Assembly (NCBI GenBank): GCA_003343845.1 | Contig: QAKK01000038.1 | Location: forward strand, 6,651-70,650 | Source: Oscillospiraceae bacterium | Lineage (GTDB): Bacteria > Bacillota > Clostridia > Oscillospirales > CAG-272 | DNA: 64,000 bases | Reading direction: 5' to 3' | Shown: positions 16,404 through 25,170 of the stretch, one piece after another | How the letters are laid out: each line of letters begins with the position of its first letter | Numbering within the stretch: position 1 is the first letter of the stretch | Program-made: the position numbers and the translations under genes | The notes under the pieces: generated by a model | Told to the model about the DNA's origin: nothing | Database searches by the model: none | Seen by the model: the letters and a program-made list of their open reading frames with translations, nothing else

Positions 16404-17887
16404 TGCAGTTGTCCGAACTGATTGCGGCGTCCGGCGTTGCCGTGCGGCAGCAGAACGGCACGGGCGATGAAAATATCGAGCGCGTGGTCTGCGATTCGCG
16501 CGCCGCTGCGCCCGAGACGCTGTTCGTCTGCATCCGCGGGTTCACCGGTGACGGACACGCCTTTGCCGCGCGCGCCTATGCGGCGGGCTGCCGCGCGTTT
16601 TTAGCCGAAGCGAAGCTGTCACTGCCCGACGATGCCGTCATTGTTTACACAAACGACACACGCCGCGCGCTGGCGCAGGTCAGCGCGGCATTCTACGGCT
16701 TCCCCGCGCGGGATCTGACCGTCATCGGCATCACGGGGACCAAGGGTAAGACCACCACGGCGCTGATGCTGGCGGCAATCCTCTCCGAAAACGGGATGCC
16801 CGCAGGCTACATCGGGTCAAACGGCGTGGACTTCATGGGCAATCATTTTGACACGAAGAACACCACGCCCGAGAGCCTGGAGCTGCACTATTATTTTGAT
16901 CGGATGCGCAGCGCGGGCTGCCGCGCGGTCGTCCTCGAGGTGTCCTCGCAGGCGCTGTATCTCGACCGCGTGTACGGCATTCCGTTTGACGCAGTGGCAT
17001 TCACCAACCTCGCGCCCGATCACATCGGCGGGTTTGAACACCCGACGTTTGAGCATTACCGCGACTCGAAAAAGAAACTGTTCACCGACTTTGGCGCGAC
17101 CTTTGCGGTCGGCAACGCCGACGATCCCGCGACCGCCTATATGCTCGACGGCTGCAGCGCGCTTTGCAGCAGCTTCGGCGTGACGGCAGGGGATTTTCGC
17201 GCGTCGGAGATGACGCCGTTCCGCGCGGCGGGGGAGCTCGGCGTGGAATTTACGCTGACCTATTTCGGTACACGCCGCCGCGTGCGTCTGCCGATGCCGG
17301 GGGCGTTCAGCGTGCACAATGCGCTCTGCGCCGTCGCGCTTGCGCATCTGTTCGGCGTGTCGATCGACGATGCCGCCGCGTCGCTTGCGCACACCTATGT
17401 GCGCGGACGCTTTGAGATCGTCAAAACGCCGCTTGACGCCGTGTTTATCCTCGATTACGCGCACAACGGGCTGAGCCTTGAGAGTGCGCTGACCACGCTG
17501 CGCGCCTATGCGCCGCACCGCCTTGTCTGCGTGCTCGGTTCGGTCGGCGGGCGCACCGAGGGACGGCGCGCCGAGCTCGGCAAGGTCGTCAGCGAGCAGG
17601 CGGATATGGTGATCCTCACGGCGGACAACCCGGATTTTGAAGATCCCGCCGCGATCTGTGCCGCCATCCGGGACGCCTTTGTACGCGAGATCCCGACCGA
17701 GATTATCCCGGATCGCGCCGAGGCGGTGCGCTACGCCGTGGAGCATGCGGGCGCGGGCGATATTGTGCTGTTTGCGGGCAAGGGGCATGAACAGTATCAG
17801 CTTGTGCGCGGCGGCAAATTGCCGTTCTCCGAGCGGCGGCTGATTGAAGATGCCGCGGCATCCCTCGCGCTTGCCAAAGTTGAATAG
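16403..17887 (+). CDS. murE: UDP-MurNAc-tripeptide synthetase MurE
   Basis: A 494-residue Mur ligase adding the third stem-peptide residue. The ATP site reads GITGTKGKTTT, with the carbamylated-Lys region TTPESLELHYY and the C-terminal LTADNPDFEDP. In meso-DAP enzymes this last motif is DNPR; here Arg is replaced (DNPD), as expected for an L-Lys-adding enzyme, which fits the D-Asp bridge suggested by its operon partners. The frame is open upstream, but the ATG at 16403 overlaps the racemase stop and gives the proper N-terminus MQLSELIAASG. Confidence 0.9.
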   Translation: MQLSELIAASGVAVRQQNGTGDENIERVVCDSRAAAPETLFVCIRGFTGDGHAFAARAYAAGCRAFLAEAKLSLPDDAVIVYTNDTRRALAQVSAAFYGFPARDLTVIGITGTKGKTTTALMLAAILSENGMPAGYIGSNGVDFMGNHFDTKNTTPESLELHYYFDRMRSAGCRAVVLEVSSQALYLDRVYGIPFDAVAFTNLAPDHIGGFEHPTFEHYRDSKKKLFTDFGATFAVGNADDPATAYMLDGCSALCSSFGVTAGDFRASEMTPFRAAGELGVEFTLTYFGTRRRVRLPMPGAFSVHNALCAVALAHLFGVSIDDAAASLAHTYVRGRFEIVKTPLDAVFILDYAHNGLSLESALTTLRAYAPHRLVCVLGSVGGRTEGRRAELGKVVSEQADMVILTADNPDFEDPAAICAAIRDAFVREIPTEIIPDRAEAVRYAVEHAGAGDIVLFAGKGHEQYQLVRGGKLPFSERRLIEDAAASLALAKVE

Positions 17888-17891
17888 AAAT

Positions 17892-17929
17892 AAAAAAGAG
17901 GACTTTTTGCCGGAAAAGTCCTCTTTTTG
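17892..17929. terminator. convergent terminator murE / helicase
   Basis: A perfect stem AAAGAGGACTTTT / AAAAGTCCTCTTT with T runs on both strands lies five bases after the murE stop and 35 bases after the helicase stop on the other strand. Confidence 0.88.
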
Positions 17930-17963
17930 ATTCCTGCATACAGTCTGCGGGCTGCTTTCCGCC

Positions 17964-20354
17964 TCATTTGTCCGCCCAGAAGCGGTCGAGGACGGCGGTG
18001 AGCGACTGCGTGTCGCCGACAAATTTCGCGGTGCGGTACTGCGCGGGCATCAACTCCTTGTAGGTCGGCTCGGCGTAGCGCTCGTCGATGAAGACGATCA
18101 CGCCGCGGTCGGTCTCGGTGCGGATGACGCGCCCTGCCGCCTGTAAGACGCGGTTGAAACCGGGATATATGTAGGCGTATTCGCGCCCCGCCTCGTATTT
18201 GTCGTCGTAGTATTCGCGCAGGATCTCGTTTTCGTCGCTGGGCTGCACCAGTCCGACGCCGACGATGACCGAGCCGATCAGCCGGTCGCCGACGAGGTCG
18301 ATCCCCTCGGAATAGATGCCGCCGAGCACCGAAAAGCCGACCAGCGCCGTGCGTGCGCCCGCGCGGAACGCGTCGAGAAAGCCGCGGCGCGCATACTCGG
18401 ACATCTCCTTTGCCTGCACGACGGTGCGGATGTGCGGGTACTTGTATTTGAACAGAGTCTGCACCTCGGTCATGTACGCATAGGATGGAAAATACACCAT
18501 GTAGTTGCCATCGCGGCGGCTGACCGTCTGCATGATCGCGTCGGCAACGGCGGCGGCGCTCTGCGAGCGGTACTGGTAGCGCACGCTGAGCTTGTCCATG
18601 ATGCAGACGCAGAGATTGGCGGGATCATAGGGGCAGTCCAGCTTGAGCTTTGCCGCATCCGGCGCGCCGTAGAGCGTGGCGTAGTAGTCGAGCGGCGTGA
18701 GCGTGGCGGAGAAGAAGACCGTAGCTCTGCCGCGCGCCGTCTTCTTTGCCAGCAGCTCGGACGGGTCGATGCAGATGACCTTTGTGATGACTTCCTCGCC
18801 GTGCACCGTGACCGTGCCGACAAAGGCGCGGTCGAACAGCTCCATTGCCGTGATGTACTTCTTTGCTTTGTCCGCAAGCATGTGGAGGCTGTCCGGCAGG
18901 TTGCCGCAGAGTGGGGAACGGATGTACTTTGATGCCGCACGGTCAAAGGCGACAAGCAGGTCATAGAGCTGCTTGTCAAAGCTGTGCACGGTGGTGAAGC
19001 CGTGCACCGTGCCGCCGGCGTCCTCCTCGAGGTTGTCGGCACAGAGTTCCCGCATGCTGTCAATGTAGAAGTCCAGATCGGTGAGGGCGTCGCAGACCGC
19101 GTTCTTCGGTGCGGTGCGTGTCTCATCGAGGAAACGGCGGATCTCGGAGCGGCGCAGCTCGCCGCCGTAGCACGCTTTCGCGCGGTCGAGCAGGTTGTGC
19201 GCCTCGTCAAAGAGGAAAACATAGCGCGCGTCGGACGCGCCCGGTTCGAAATAGCGGCGGAAATACGCCGCCTCGTCAATGAGGTAGTTGCAGTCGCAGA
19301 TGATGAGGTCGCACGCCTCCGAGAGGTCGAGCGACAGCTCATAGGGGCAGACGCTGTGCTTGCCCGCGATGTCGGCAATCGTATCGGCATCGTAGATGCG
19401 CGCCGCGCCGACAAGGTCAGCGATGGCGTCCGGCACGCGCCCGAAATGCCCCTTGGCACGGGGGCAGACCTCGGGCGTGCACTTCATTGGGTCGCGCAGC
19501 TTCACAGGGCAGATGCGCTCCTTTGCCGTGATGTGGACGGCGCGGATGCCGGTTTTGTCCGACATCTTCCGTGCCGCATCCAGCGCGGCAAGCGCTGTCG
19601 TGTTCTTTGAGGTGAAGTAGAAGATCTTGTCGATCATGCCCGCGCCGAGCGCACGCAGGGCGGGGTAGAGTGCCGCCGCCGTCTTGCCTGTGCCGGTCGG
19701 CGCTTCGACCAGTGCCTTTTTGCCGCTGCCGATGGCGCGCAGCGTCTCCACGATGAAGTCCCGCTGCTGCGGGCGCATCTCGGGGTAGGGAAACGTCAGC
19801 GTCTTGCAGTTCGGAATGCGCACGCACAGACGCTCCGCTTCCAGCGCGGCAAACGGGCGGTGCAGGTCGAGCAGCCGCCCCACCGCCTCCGCAAGCTCGC
19901 GGCGGGAAAAGCTCTTTTCGATCACGCTCTTGTCGCGGCTGTTGTGGAAAAACGTGATGCGGAAGGCGATAGTCCCAAGCATCTCGCTCTCGGCGACCAT
20001 GTAGGCGAGGAGGGCGGCGAACGCCACCGTTTCCGCCGTGCGGTCGGCGTCCAGCTTCGAGGTGTAGTCGCCGAAGAGACGGTTGACGCAGACCGTGGTC
20101 TTGCCGCTCGCGCGGGCAATGCCGTCGGCGGTTGCGTGAATTTCATAGAACAGTCCGCCGCGGCTGACCGTGCGGCAGAGTTCCTGCTTCGGGTGATAAT
20201 TTGTGCCGTATTGATGTTCAAGCAGTTCATCAACCTTGCCGTCGTCCGGGCGGATGTGCGCGGCGCGGCGGTCGATGCTTGCATGGTTCACCACGGTATG
20301 GCAAAGCTCTGCGGCGTCGATGCGGAGCTTTTTGGAAGCGGGGTCAAACTGCAT
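17964..20354 (-). CDS. XPD/DinG-family ATP-dependent DNA helicase
   Basis: A 796-residue superfamily-2 helicase. Walker A VEAPTGTGKT is near residues 216-225 and the DEAH box FDEAHNL near 380. Between them are four Cys (ERICP, KCTPEVCP and, further on, HSVCPYE) expected to bind the 4Fe-4S cluster of the XPD/DinG/Rad3 group. The C-terminal helicase motifs GGIYSEGIDLVG and QAAGRVIRTETDRG are intact. About 200 residues precede the helicase core, more than in DinG itself, and may be a nuclease-like or regulatory domain. Probable role in repair of replication intermediates. It is transcribed with nnrD upstream on the same strand. Confidence 0.85.
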   Translation of the reverse strand: MQFDPASKKLRIDAAELCHTVVNHASIDRRAAHIRPDDGKVDELLEHQYGTNYHPKQELCRTVSRGGLFYEIHATADGIARASGKTTVCVNRLFGDYTSKLDADRTAETVAFAALLAYMVAESEMLGTIAFRITFFHNSRDKSVIEKSFSRRELAEAVGRLLDLHRPFAALEAERLCVRIPNCKTLTFPYPEMRPQQRDFIVETLRAIGSGKKALVEAPTGTGKTAAALYPALRALGAGMIDKIFYFTSKNTTALAALDAARKMSDKTGIRAVHITAKERICPVKLRDPMKCTPEVCPRAKGHFGRVPDAIADLVGAARIYDADTIADIAGKHSVCPYELSLDLSEACDLIICDCNYLIDEAAYFRRYFEPGASDARYVFLFDEAHNLLDRAKACYGGELRRSEIRRFLDETRTAPKNAVCDALTDLDFYIDSMRELCADNLEEDAGGTVHGFTTVHSFDKQLYDLLVAFDRAASKYIRSPLCGNLPDSLHMLADKAKKYITAMELFDRAFVGTVTVHGEEVITKVICIDPSELLAKKTARGRATVFFSATLTPLDYYATLYGAPDAAKLKLDCPYDPANLCVCIMDKLSVRYQYRSQSAAAVADAIMQTVSRRDGNYMVYFPSYAYMTEVQTLFKYKYPHIRTVVQAKEMSEYARRGFLDAFRAGARTALVGFSVLGGIYSEGIDLVGDRLIGSVIVGVGLVQPSDENEILREYYDDKYEAGREYAYIYPGFNRVLQAAGRVIRTETDRGVIVFIDERYAEPTYKELMPAQYRTAKFVGDTQSLTAVLDRFWADK

Positions 20355-20384
20355 GGCGGACTCCTTTCCGTAAAAATCGAAAAC

Positions 20385-21248
20385 TTATTTTGTGATCTCG
20401 CGCAGCACCTTCGCGGCAAAGGCGGAGACGTCCTGCGCCAGCACGCCGTAGTCGGAGTAGACCTCGGCGGCGCGTTCGCCCGCCAGCCCGTGGACATAGG
20501 CGGCGATCATCGCCGCATCAAGCGGGCTTGCGCCCTCGGCAAGAAAGGCACAGAGCATGCCGCAGAGCGTGTCGCCCGTGCCGCCCTTGGAGAGGGCGGT
20601 GGAGCCGGTCGGGTTGATAAGCACCGTTTCCCCGTCCGTGATGACTGTGCCCGCGCCCTTCAGCAGCAGCACGCCGCCGACGGCGGGGTTGAAATATGTT
20701 TTTGCAAATGCGGCTGCCACTGCGGCGCGGTCTGCCTGGATGTCGGCGACCGTCCTGCCGCACAGGCGGGAGAATTCGAGCGGATGCGGCGTCAGCACCA
20801 CGGGGCGCGCCGCACTTTTGAGAATGTCCGGATCGGCGGCAAGCGCGTTCAGCCCGTCCGCGTCGATGACCAGCGGTGCGCCGGGCGATGCAAGCAGGCG
20901 GGTGAGCATTTCGGCGACGTCGGTGCCACGCCCGAGCCCGCAGCCGTAGCCGACGGCGTTTGCCTTTGCCGCTGCGGCGAAGATGTCGTCCTTCGCGCGG
21001 TCGAGATAGGTCGCCTCAAATACGGCGGACGAGACCGTGTCGATGACCGCGCACGTGCCCGCCAGTGTGACAAGCCCCGCGCCCGTGCGCAGCGCGCCGA
21101 GGGCGGCAAGCGCGGCGCAGCCGCGCATGTTGTCGCTGCCGCAGATGAGCAGAACGCGCCCGAAGGTGGCTTTGTTGGCATCCTTCGGTCGCTTCGGGAG
21201 TGCCGCGCGGACGGCGGCAAGATCGGTGGTTTTCGGACACACGGTCAT
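20385..21248 (-). CDS. nnrD: ADP-dependent NAD(P)H-hydrate dehydratase
   Basis: A 287-residue ribokinase-fold protein of the YjeF C-terminal family. Visible are GRVLLICGSDNMRGCAALAA near the start, the VLTPHPLEFSRLCG segment and the nucleotide/anion-hole motif KGGTGDTLCGML. It repairs hydrated, inactive NADH and NADPH using ADP. The N-terminal epimerase half (NnrE) is absent, so the epimerase must be elsewhere or dispensable. It is transcribed toward the helicase gene, 30 bases away, and is divergent from ylmC. Confidence 0.9.
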   Translation of the reverse strand: MTVCPKTTDLAAVRAALPKRPKDANKATFGRVLLICGSDNMRGCAALAALGALRTGAGLVTLAGTCAVIDTVSSAVFEATYLDRAKDDIFAAAAKANAVGYGCGLGRGTDVAEMLTRLLASPGAPLVIDADGLNALAADPDILKSAARPVVLTPHPLEFSRLCGRTVADIQADRAAVAAAFAKTYFNPAVGGVLLLKGAGTVITDGETVLINPTGSTALSKGGTGDTLCGMLCAFLAEGASPLDAAMIAAYVHGLAGERAAEVYSDYGVLAQDVSAFAAKVLREITK

Positions 21249-21330
21249 AGACGGTCACCTCTTTCCTGCATTGATTATAGCAAAAAAACATAGATTTAGC
21301 AATACAAATAAACAAGTAGGAGGTGATTTT

Positions 21331-21636
21331 ACGGAACGCTGCTCAACAACAAACCTCGGTCAGAAGGATGTCATCAATGTGCGGGACGGAACGAATATCG
21401 GGTTTGTCACCGACATCGAGTTTGAGACCTGCGAGGGAAAAATCGTCGCGCTGGTCGTCGGCGACTGCGCCGCGCTCGGCTTTTCCAAGACCGAGGAGGT
21501 GGTCATCCCGTGGTGCAAGATCGTGCGCATCGGCGACGATGTGATCCTCGTGGACATCGCCGTCGAGGAGTGCCGCTGCGCGTGCAAGGAGAAAGACAAG
21601 GAGAACAAGAAGAAAAAACGCGGATTTTTCTGCTGA
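21331..21636 (+). CDS. YlmC/YmxH-family PRC-barrel sporulation protein, ACG start
   Basis: A 101-residue protein. The core KDVINVRDGTNIGFVTDIEF, IPWCKIVRIGDDVILVDI is the PRC-barrel pattern of the YlmC/YmxH family, small proteins of spore-forming Firmicutes. The tail is Cys- and Lys-rich (CRCACKEKDKENKKKKRGFFC). No ATG, GTG or TTG is available at the right place: a perfect AGGAGGTGA at 21318 is followed, seven bases after AGGAGG, by ACG at 21331, which gives the family-length N-terminus. The next upstream in-frame TTG lies inside the promoter of the divergent gene and has no ribosome-binding site. Confidence 0.82.
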   Translation, partial: TERCSTTNLGQKDVINVRDGTNIGFVTDIEFETCEGKIVALVVGDCAALGFSKTEEVVIPWCKIVRIGDDVILVDIAVEECRCACKEKDKENKKKKRGFFC

Positions 21637-21705
21637 ATCAACAAGAAAAATAAGGAAAATAATTCTTAATTTCTTTTTGTGCAGTTTTTTGATGAAATCG
21701 CGAAC

Positions 21706-21747
21706 TTTCGGCGGCGTTTTGTACACGCCGCCGAAAATGCTTTTTTT
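21706..21747 (+). terminator. terminator after ylmC-like gene
   Basis: Stem TTTCGGCGGCG / CGCCGCCGAAA, then seven T. It is 70 bases after the ylmC-like stop. Confidence 0.8.
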
Positions 21748-21750
21748 CGC

Positions 21751-21779
21751 TTGACAGCCCGGAGAAAGCATGTTAGAAA
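21751..21779 (+). promoter_or_regulatory. promoter of secreted-protein gene
   Basis: Consensus -35 TTGACA, 17 bases, then TAGAAA as a weak -10, 80 bases before the start of the secreted protein. The long leader is AT-rich and includes an AAGGAGAA ribosome-binding site at 21845. Confidence 0.5.
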
Positions 21780-21858
21780 TAATATCGAGAATGATTCCGA
21801 ATTTTTCACATGCAAGGACAAATAGACAACAGGAATTGACGAGTAAGGAGAATTTGCA

Positions 21859-23049
21859 ATGAAAAAGAGAATCGGTGTGCTTTTCTGTGCCCTGCTTGCG
21901 ATGGTCGCGCTGACGCTTTCGTTCGCGCTGCCGGCTTCTGCGGCGGATGACACGTTCGTCATCGGTGTGTATTACTACGATGCCGACGGCAATTCCATCA
22001 AAACGAACCAGTATTTGGGTGAACTTCCGGAATACTTCGGCGGCAGTCTGACCCATGCACAACAGGTGATCGACGACATTCACACCCATGCGCCCCTGTT
22101 TAACGCTGCACGCACAGAGATTCGCCTGTTTGCCGATGTGCCGACGGCACTGACCATCCCGGCAAACACAACCACCACACTGAACCTGAACGGCTTTACG
22201 CTCAGCGCGGCGGACGGCACCGCACCTTTGACGGTCGCCGAGGGCGGTGCGCTGACGATTACCGATACGAGCGAGAACAAGACCGGTAAGATCGCCTATA
22301 CCGGCAGTGCCGCCGTTTCCGCCATCGAGAACCACGGCAGGCTCACGATTGAGACAGCGAACGTCTCCACTGCATCATCCACTGCAGCGCTGATTTCCAA
22401 CAGCGGCGAGACCGCGCGTATCGCCGTCAAGGGCGGCAATTTTGACACAAACGGCGCGGGCAACTTTGCAAACGGCGCTGGCGCGCGCATCGCGGTCTCG
22501 GGCGGTATCTTCACCGAAGAAGTGCTTGGCGAATACTGTGCGGCAGGCTACAAACCGCAGACGCTTGCCGAAGGCAACCGATACAGTGCCACTCCGTCTG
22601 CTTATGACGACCGTTTCGGCGAGACGCTCACCGTGGTCGGTCAGGCTGCTGTCACCGAAGGCGGCACGCAATACTATCCGATCGACGTGGTCTGCGGCAT
22701 TGACGCACTGAACTACACGGCGGTCGGCATTGAATATCGCGTGATCCGCACCGGAGCATCCCCGTTGGATACCACGGACAAGAGCGAAGTCCGCACGGTT
22801 TACACCACGCTGCATCTGACGATCGACGGCAGACAGTCGACCTGCAAGCCTGCCGATCTCGGCGCATCCTATCTGTATACCGCACGTCTGCTGTTCGATA
22901 CCGCCGCTTACACCGAGGAAAACACCGTGATCCGCATCACGCCTTATGCGATCGGCACGGACGGGACCGAATATCGCGGCAGAACGATTGAGCTTGACGG
23001 CGATGTCTGTGCCGACAACGGCACCACACTTTTCGCCAAAGGAGAGTGA
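21859..23049 (+). CDS. secreted beta-rich protein of unknown function
   Basis: A 396-residue protein with a classic signal peptide: basic MKKR, a hydrophobic core to about residue 25, and a signal-peptidase site ASAAD near residue 29. The mature part contains a stretch of short beta strands (TTTTLNLNGFTLSAAD, GGALTITDTSENKTGKIAY, HGRLTIETANVS) that reads like a right-handed beta-helix of the kind found in adhesins and polysaccharide-binding proteins. There is no sortase motif, no S-layer domain and no transmembrane anchor, so it is probably released or held by other means. A 55-residue gene follows after six bases. Confidence 0.8.
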   Translation: MKKRIGVLFCALLAMVALTLSFALPASAADDTFVIGVYYYDADGNSIKTNQYLGELPEYFGGSLTHAQQVIDDIHTHAPLFNAARTEIRLFADVPTALTIPANTTTTLNLNGFTLSAADGTAPLTVAEGGALTITDTSENKTGKIAYTGSAAVSAIENHGRLTIETANVSTASSTAALISNSGETARIAVKGGNFDTNGAGNFANGAGARIAVSGGIFTEEVLGEYCAAGYKPQTLAEGNRYSATPSAYDDRFGETLTVVGQAAVTEGGTQYYPIDVVCGIDALNYTAVGIEYRVIRTGASPLDTTDKSEVRTVYTTLHLTIDGRQSTCKPADLGASYLYTARLLFDTAAYTEENTVIRITPYAIGTDGTEYRGRTIELDGDVCADNGTTLFAKGE

Positions 23050-23055
23050 ACGAAG

Positions 23056-23223
23056 ATGAAAAAGAAACTGTATGAAGCGCCGCAGCTTGCGGTCGTCGCG
23101 CTGCAAACGGCAGAGATTCTGCTCACCAGCGAAGACGGTCTTGTCGAAGAGAGTGAAATTGCTCTGAGCGGCGGCAGCGCACTGGTCTTCCGCAAGGACG
23201 GTAAGGTCAACGTCTGGGGTTGA
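23056..23223 (+). CDS. 55-residue companion protein
   Basis: A short gene right after the secreted protein (six-base gap) and before a terminator, so co-transcribed. It starts MKKKLYEAPQLAVVALQTAE then ILLTSEDG, a pattern seen in many very small Clostridia and Bacteroidetes proteins (MKK-x-YEAP-x-hhhhhhETxDhhxTS). The C-terminal half, ESEIALSGGSALVFRKDGKV, is polar. There is no signal peptide. The function of this family is not known to me; a short peptide that is secreted or processed is one possibility. Confidence 0.7.
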   Translation: MKKKLYEAPQLAVVALQTAEILLTSEDGLVEESEIALSGGSALVFRKDGKVNVWG

Positions 23224-23234
23224 AATACAATCGC

Positions 23235-23268
23235 AAAGAGGACAGGCAGACGCCTGTCTTCTTTTTTA
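23235..23268 (+). terminator. terminator after 55-residue gene
   Basis: Stem AAGAGGACAGGC / GCCTGTCTTCTT with a T run, twelve bases after the stop. Confidence 0.85.
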
Positions 23269-23298
23269 TATAAATAGCGAAAAAATTTGCAAAAATGC

Positions 23299-23327
23299 TT
23301 GCAATGACGGAAAAAGCGTGCTATACT
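23299..23327 (+). promoter_or_regulatory. rpsB-tsf promoter and leader
   Basis: TTGCAA, 17 bases, TATACT. The resulting leader of about 110 bases (to 23442) is GC-rich and self-complementary around 23370-23425, which could be an autoregulatory leader for ribosomal protein S2; that part is inference. Confidence 0.75.
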
Positions 23328-23442
23328 ATTTTAGTCTGCAAAAGTATGCAGATAAATTAACACACACATACGGAGCGGAGCGCCGTTCGGTGCCGAAAGG
23401 TTGGCGGCGGAGCCTGTATGGTGGAAAAACCGGAGGGACATT

Positions 23443-24195
23443 ATGTCTGTTATTTCGATCAAACAACTGCTTGAAGCCGGTGTTCATTTCGGACACCACA
23501 CCAGAAGATGGAACCCCAAGATGGCGGAATACATCTTCACCGAGAGAAACGGCATCTACATCATTGACCTGCAGAAGACCGTGAAGAAGTTTGAGGAAGC
23601 GTACATGTTTGTGCGTGACCTGTCCGCAAACGGCGGCAACATCCTCTTCGTCGGCACCAAGAAGCAGGCTGCCGACACCATCAAGGAAGAGGCAGAGAGA
23701 GCCGGCATGTACTACGTCAACGTGCGTTGGCCCGGCGGCATGCTGACCAACTTCAAGACCATCCGCAAGAGCATCAACCGCCTCAACAGCCTCGAGAAGA
23801 TGGCTGCCGACGGTACGTTTGACCTGCTCCCCAAGAAGGAAGTCGCCGCACTCCAGAAGGAAATCTTCGACCTGGAGAAGAACTACGGCGGTATCAAGAC
23901 CATGGAAAAGCTGCCCGATGCGATCTTCATCGTTGACCCCAGAAAGGAAAAGATCGCTGTTCTCGAGGCAAAGAAGCTCGGCATTCCGGTTGTCGCAATC
24001 GTGGATACGAACTGCGACCCCGATGATGCAGATTACATCATCCCCGGTAACGACGACGCGATCCGCGCAATCAAACTGATCTCCTCCACCCTGGCAGACG
24101 CCGTTATCGAGGGCAGACAGGGCGAGGCTTTTGCTCCCGAAGCCGAGGGCGAGGAAGCAAAGACCGCAGAGACCGCAGAGACCGTCGAGGCATAA
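23443..24195 (+). CDS. rpsB: 30S ribosomal protein S2
   Basis: A 250-residue protein with the S2 signatures KQLLEAGVHFGHHTRRWNPK at the start and the ILFVGTKKQA and RWPGGMLTNFKTI motifs, ending in an acidic, Ala-rich tail. Structural component of the small subunit. The start at 23443 has GGAGGGACATT before it; an upstream frame is not supported. Cotranscribed with tsf. Confidence 0.97.
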   Translation: MSVISIKQLLEAGVHFGHHTRRWNPKMAEYIFTERNGIYIIDLQKTVKKFEEAYMFVRDLSANGGNILFVGTKKQAADTIKEEAERAGMYYVNVRWPGGMLTNFKTIRKSINRLNSLEKMAADGTFDLLPKKEVAALQKEIFDLEKNYGGIKTMEKLPDAIFIVDPRKEKIAVLEAKKLGIPVVAIVDTNCDPDDADYIIPGNDDAIRAIKLISSTLADAVIEGRQGEAFAPEAEGEEAKTAETAETVEA

Positions 24196-24237
24196 GGCTT
24201 TAACCCATTTTACAGAATAGGAAAGGAAGCAGAAAAG

Positions 24238-25164
24238 ATGGCTAACATTACCGCAAAGGACGTTGCCGAGCTGAGAAAAAAGACCGGCTGCGGCATGATG
24301 GAGTGCAAGAAGGCGCTTGTCGAAGCAGAAGGCAACATGGATGAGGCGATCAAGGTTCTCCGCGAGAGAGGACTTGCCGTCGCCGCAAAGAAGGCTGACA
24401 GAATCGCAGCGGACGGTCTGATCGATATTCTGACCGCCGGCGATACCACCGCGATGATCGAGGTCAACACCGAGACCGACTTCGTTGCGAAGAACGAGAA
24501 CTTCCGCGAGTTTGTCCGCGGTCTGCTCGAGACCATCATCGCACACAAGCCTGCAGATGTGGACGCACTCAAGGCTTGCAAGTACAAGGACACCGACCTG
24601 ACGGTTGAAGATAAGATGAAGGAAATGATCTTCACCATCGGCGAGAAGCTGGATCTCCGCCGCTTCGTCATCGTAGACGGCACGACCAGCACTTATATCC
24701 ACGGCGGCGGCGCAATCGGCGTCATCATCAAGTTTGAGGCGGACGATGCTGCGAAGAACAACGCAGGCTTTGCAGAATTTGCAAAGAACATCGCGCTTCA
24801 GACCGCTGCATACCCGGTTGAGTACCTCAACCGCGAGGCTGTTCCCGCATCGAGAATTGCCGAGGAGCGTGAGATCATCAAGTCGCAGATCGACAACGAT
24901 GAGAAGAACGCAAAGAAGCCCGAGCAGATCAAGGAGAAGATGGTCGACGGCAAGATCGGCAAGTTCTACGAGGCAAACTGCCTCCTCGAACAGGCATACG
25001 TCAAGGACGACTCCATGAGCGTGCAGAAGTATGTCGACACCACCGCGAAGGAATTCGGCGGTCATATCGCCGTTGTCGGCTTCGTCCGCTATGAGAAGGG
25101 CGAAGGCATCCAGAAGCGCGAGGAGAATTTCGCGGATGAAATCTCCAAGATGGTCAACAACTGA
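24238..25164 (+). CDS. tsf: elongation factor Ts
   Basis: A 308-residue protein. The N-terminal UBA-like domain ELRKKTGCGMMECKKALVEA is the EF-Ts signature, followed by TDFVAKNENFREFV. It exchanges GDP for GTP on EF-Tu. In most Firmicutes pyrH and frr follow; here tsf is followed by a terminator and a repeat block, and pyrH lies 11.6 kb away on the other strand. Confidence 0.97.
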   Translation: MANITAKDVAELRKKTGCGMMECKKALVEAEGNMDEAIKVLRERGLAVAAKKADRIAADGLIDILTAGDTTAMIEVNTETDFVAKNENFREFVRGLLETIIAHKPADVDALKACKYKDTDLTVEDKMKEMIFTIGEKLDLRRFVIVDGTTSTYIHGGGAIGVIIKFEADDAAKNNAGFAEFAKNIALQTAAYPVEYLNREAVPASRIAEEREIIKSQIDNDEKNAKKPEQIKEKMVDGKIGKFYEANCLLEQAYVKDDSMSVQKYVDTTAKEFGGHIAVVGFVRYEKGEGIQKREENFADEISKMVNN

Positions 25165-25170
25165 GATTAG

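Noticed and set aside
21037..21330. Upstream extension of the YlmC-like frame
   Set aside because: It overlaps the start of the divergent nnrD gene and both promoters, and has no ribosome-binding site; only the ACG start has one.
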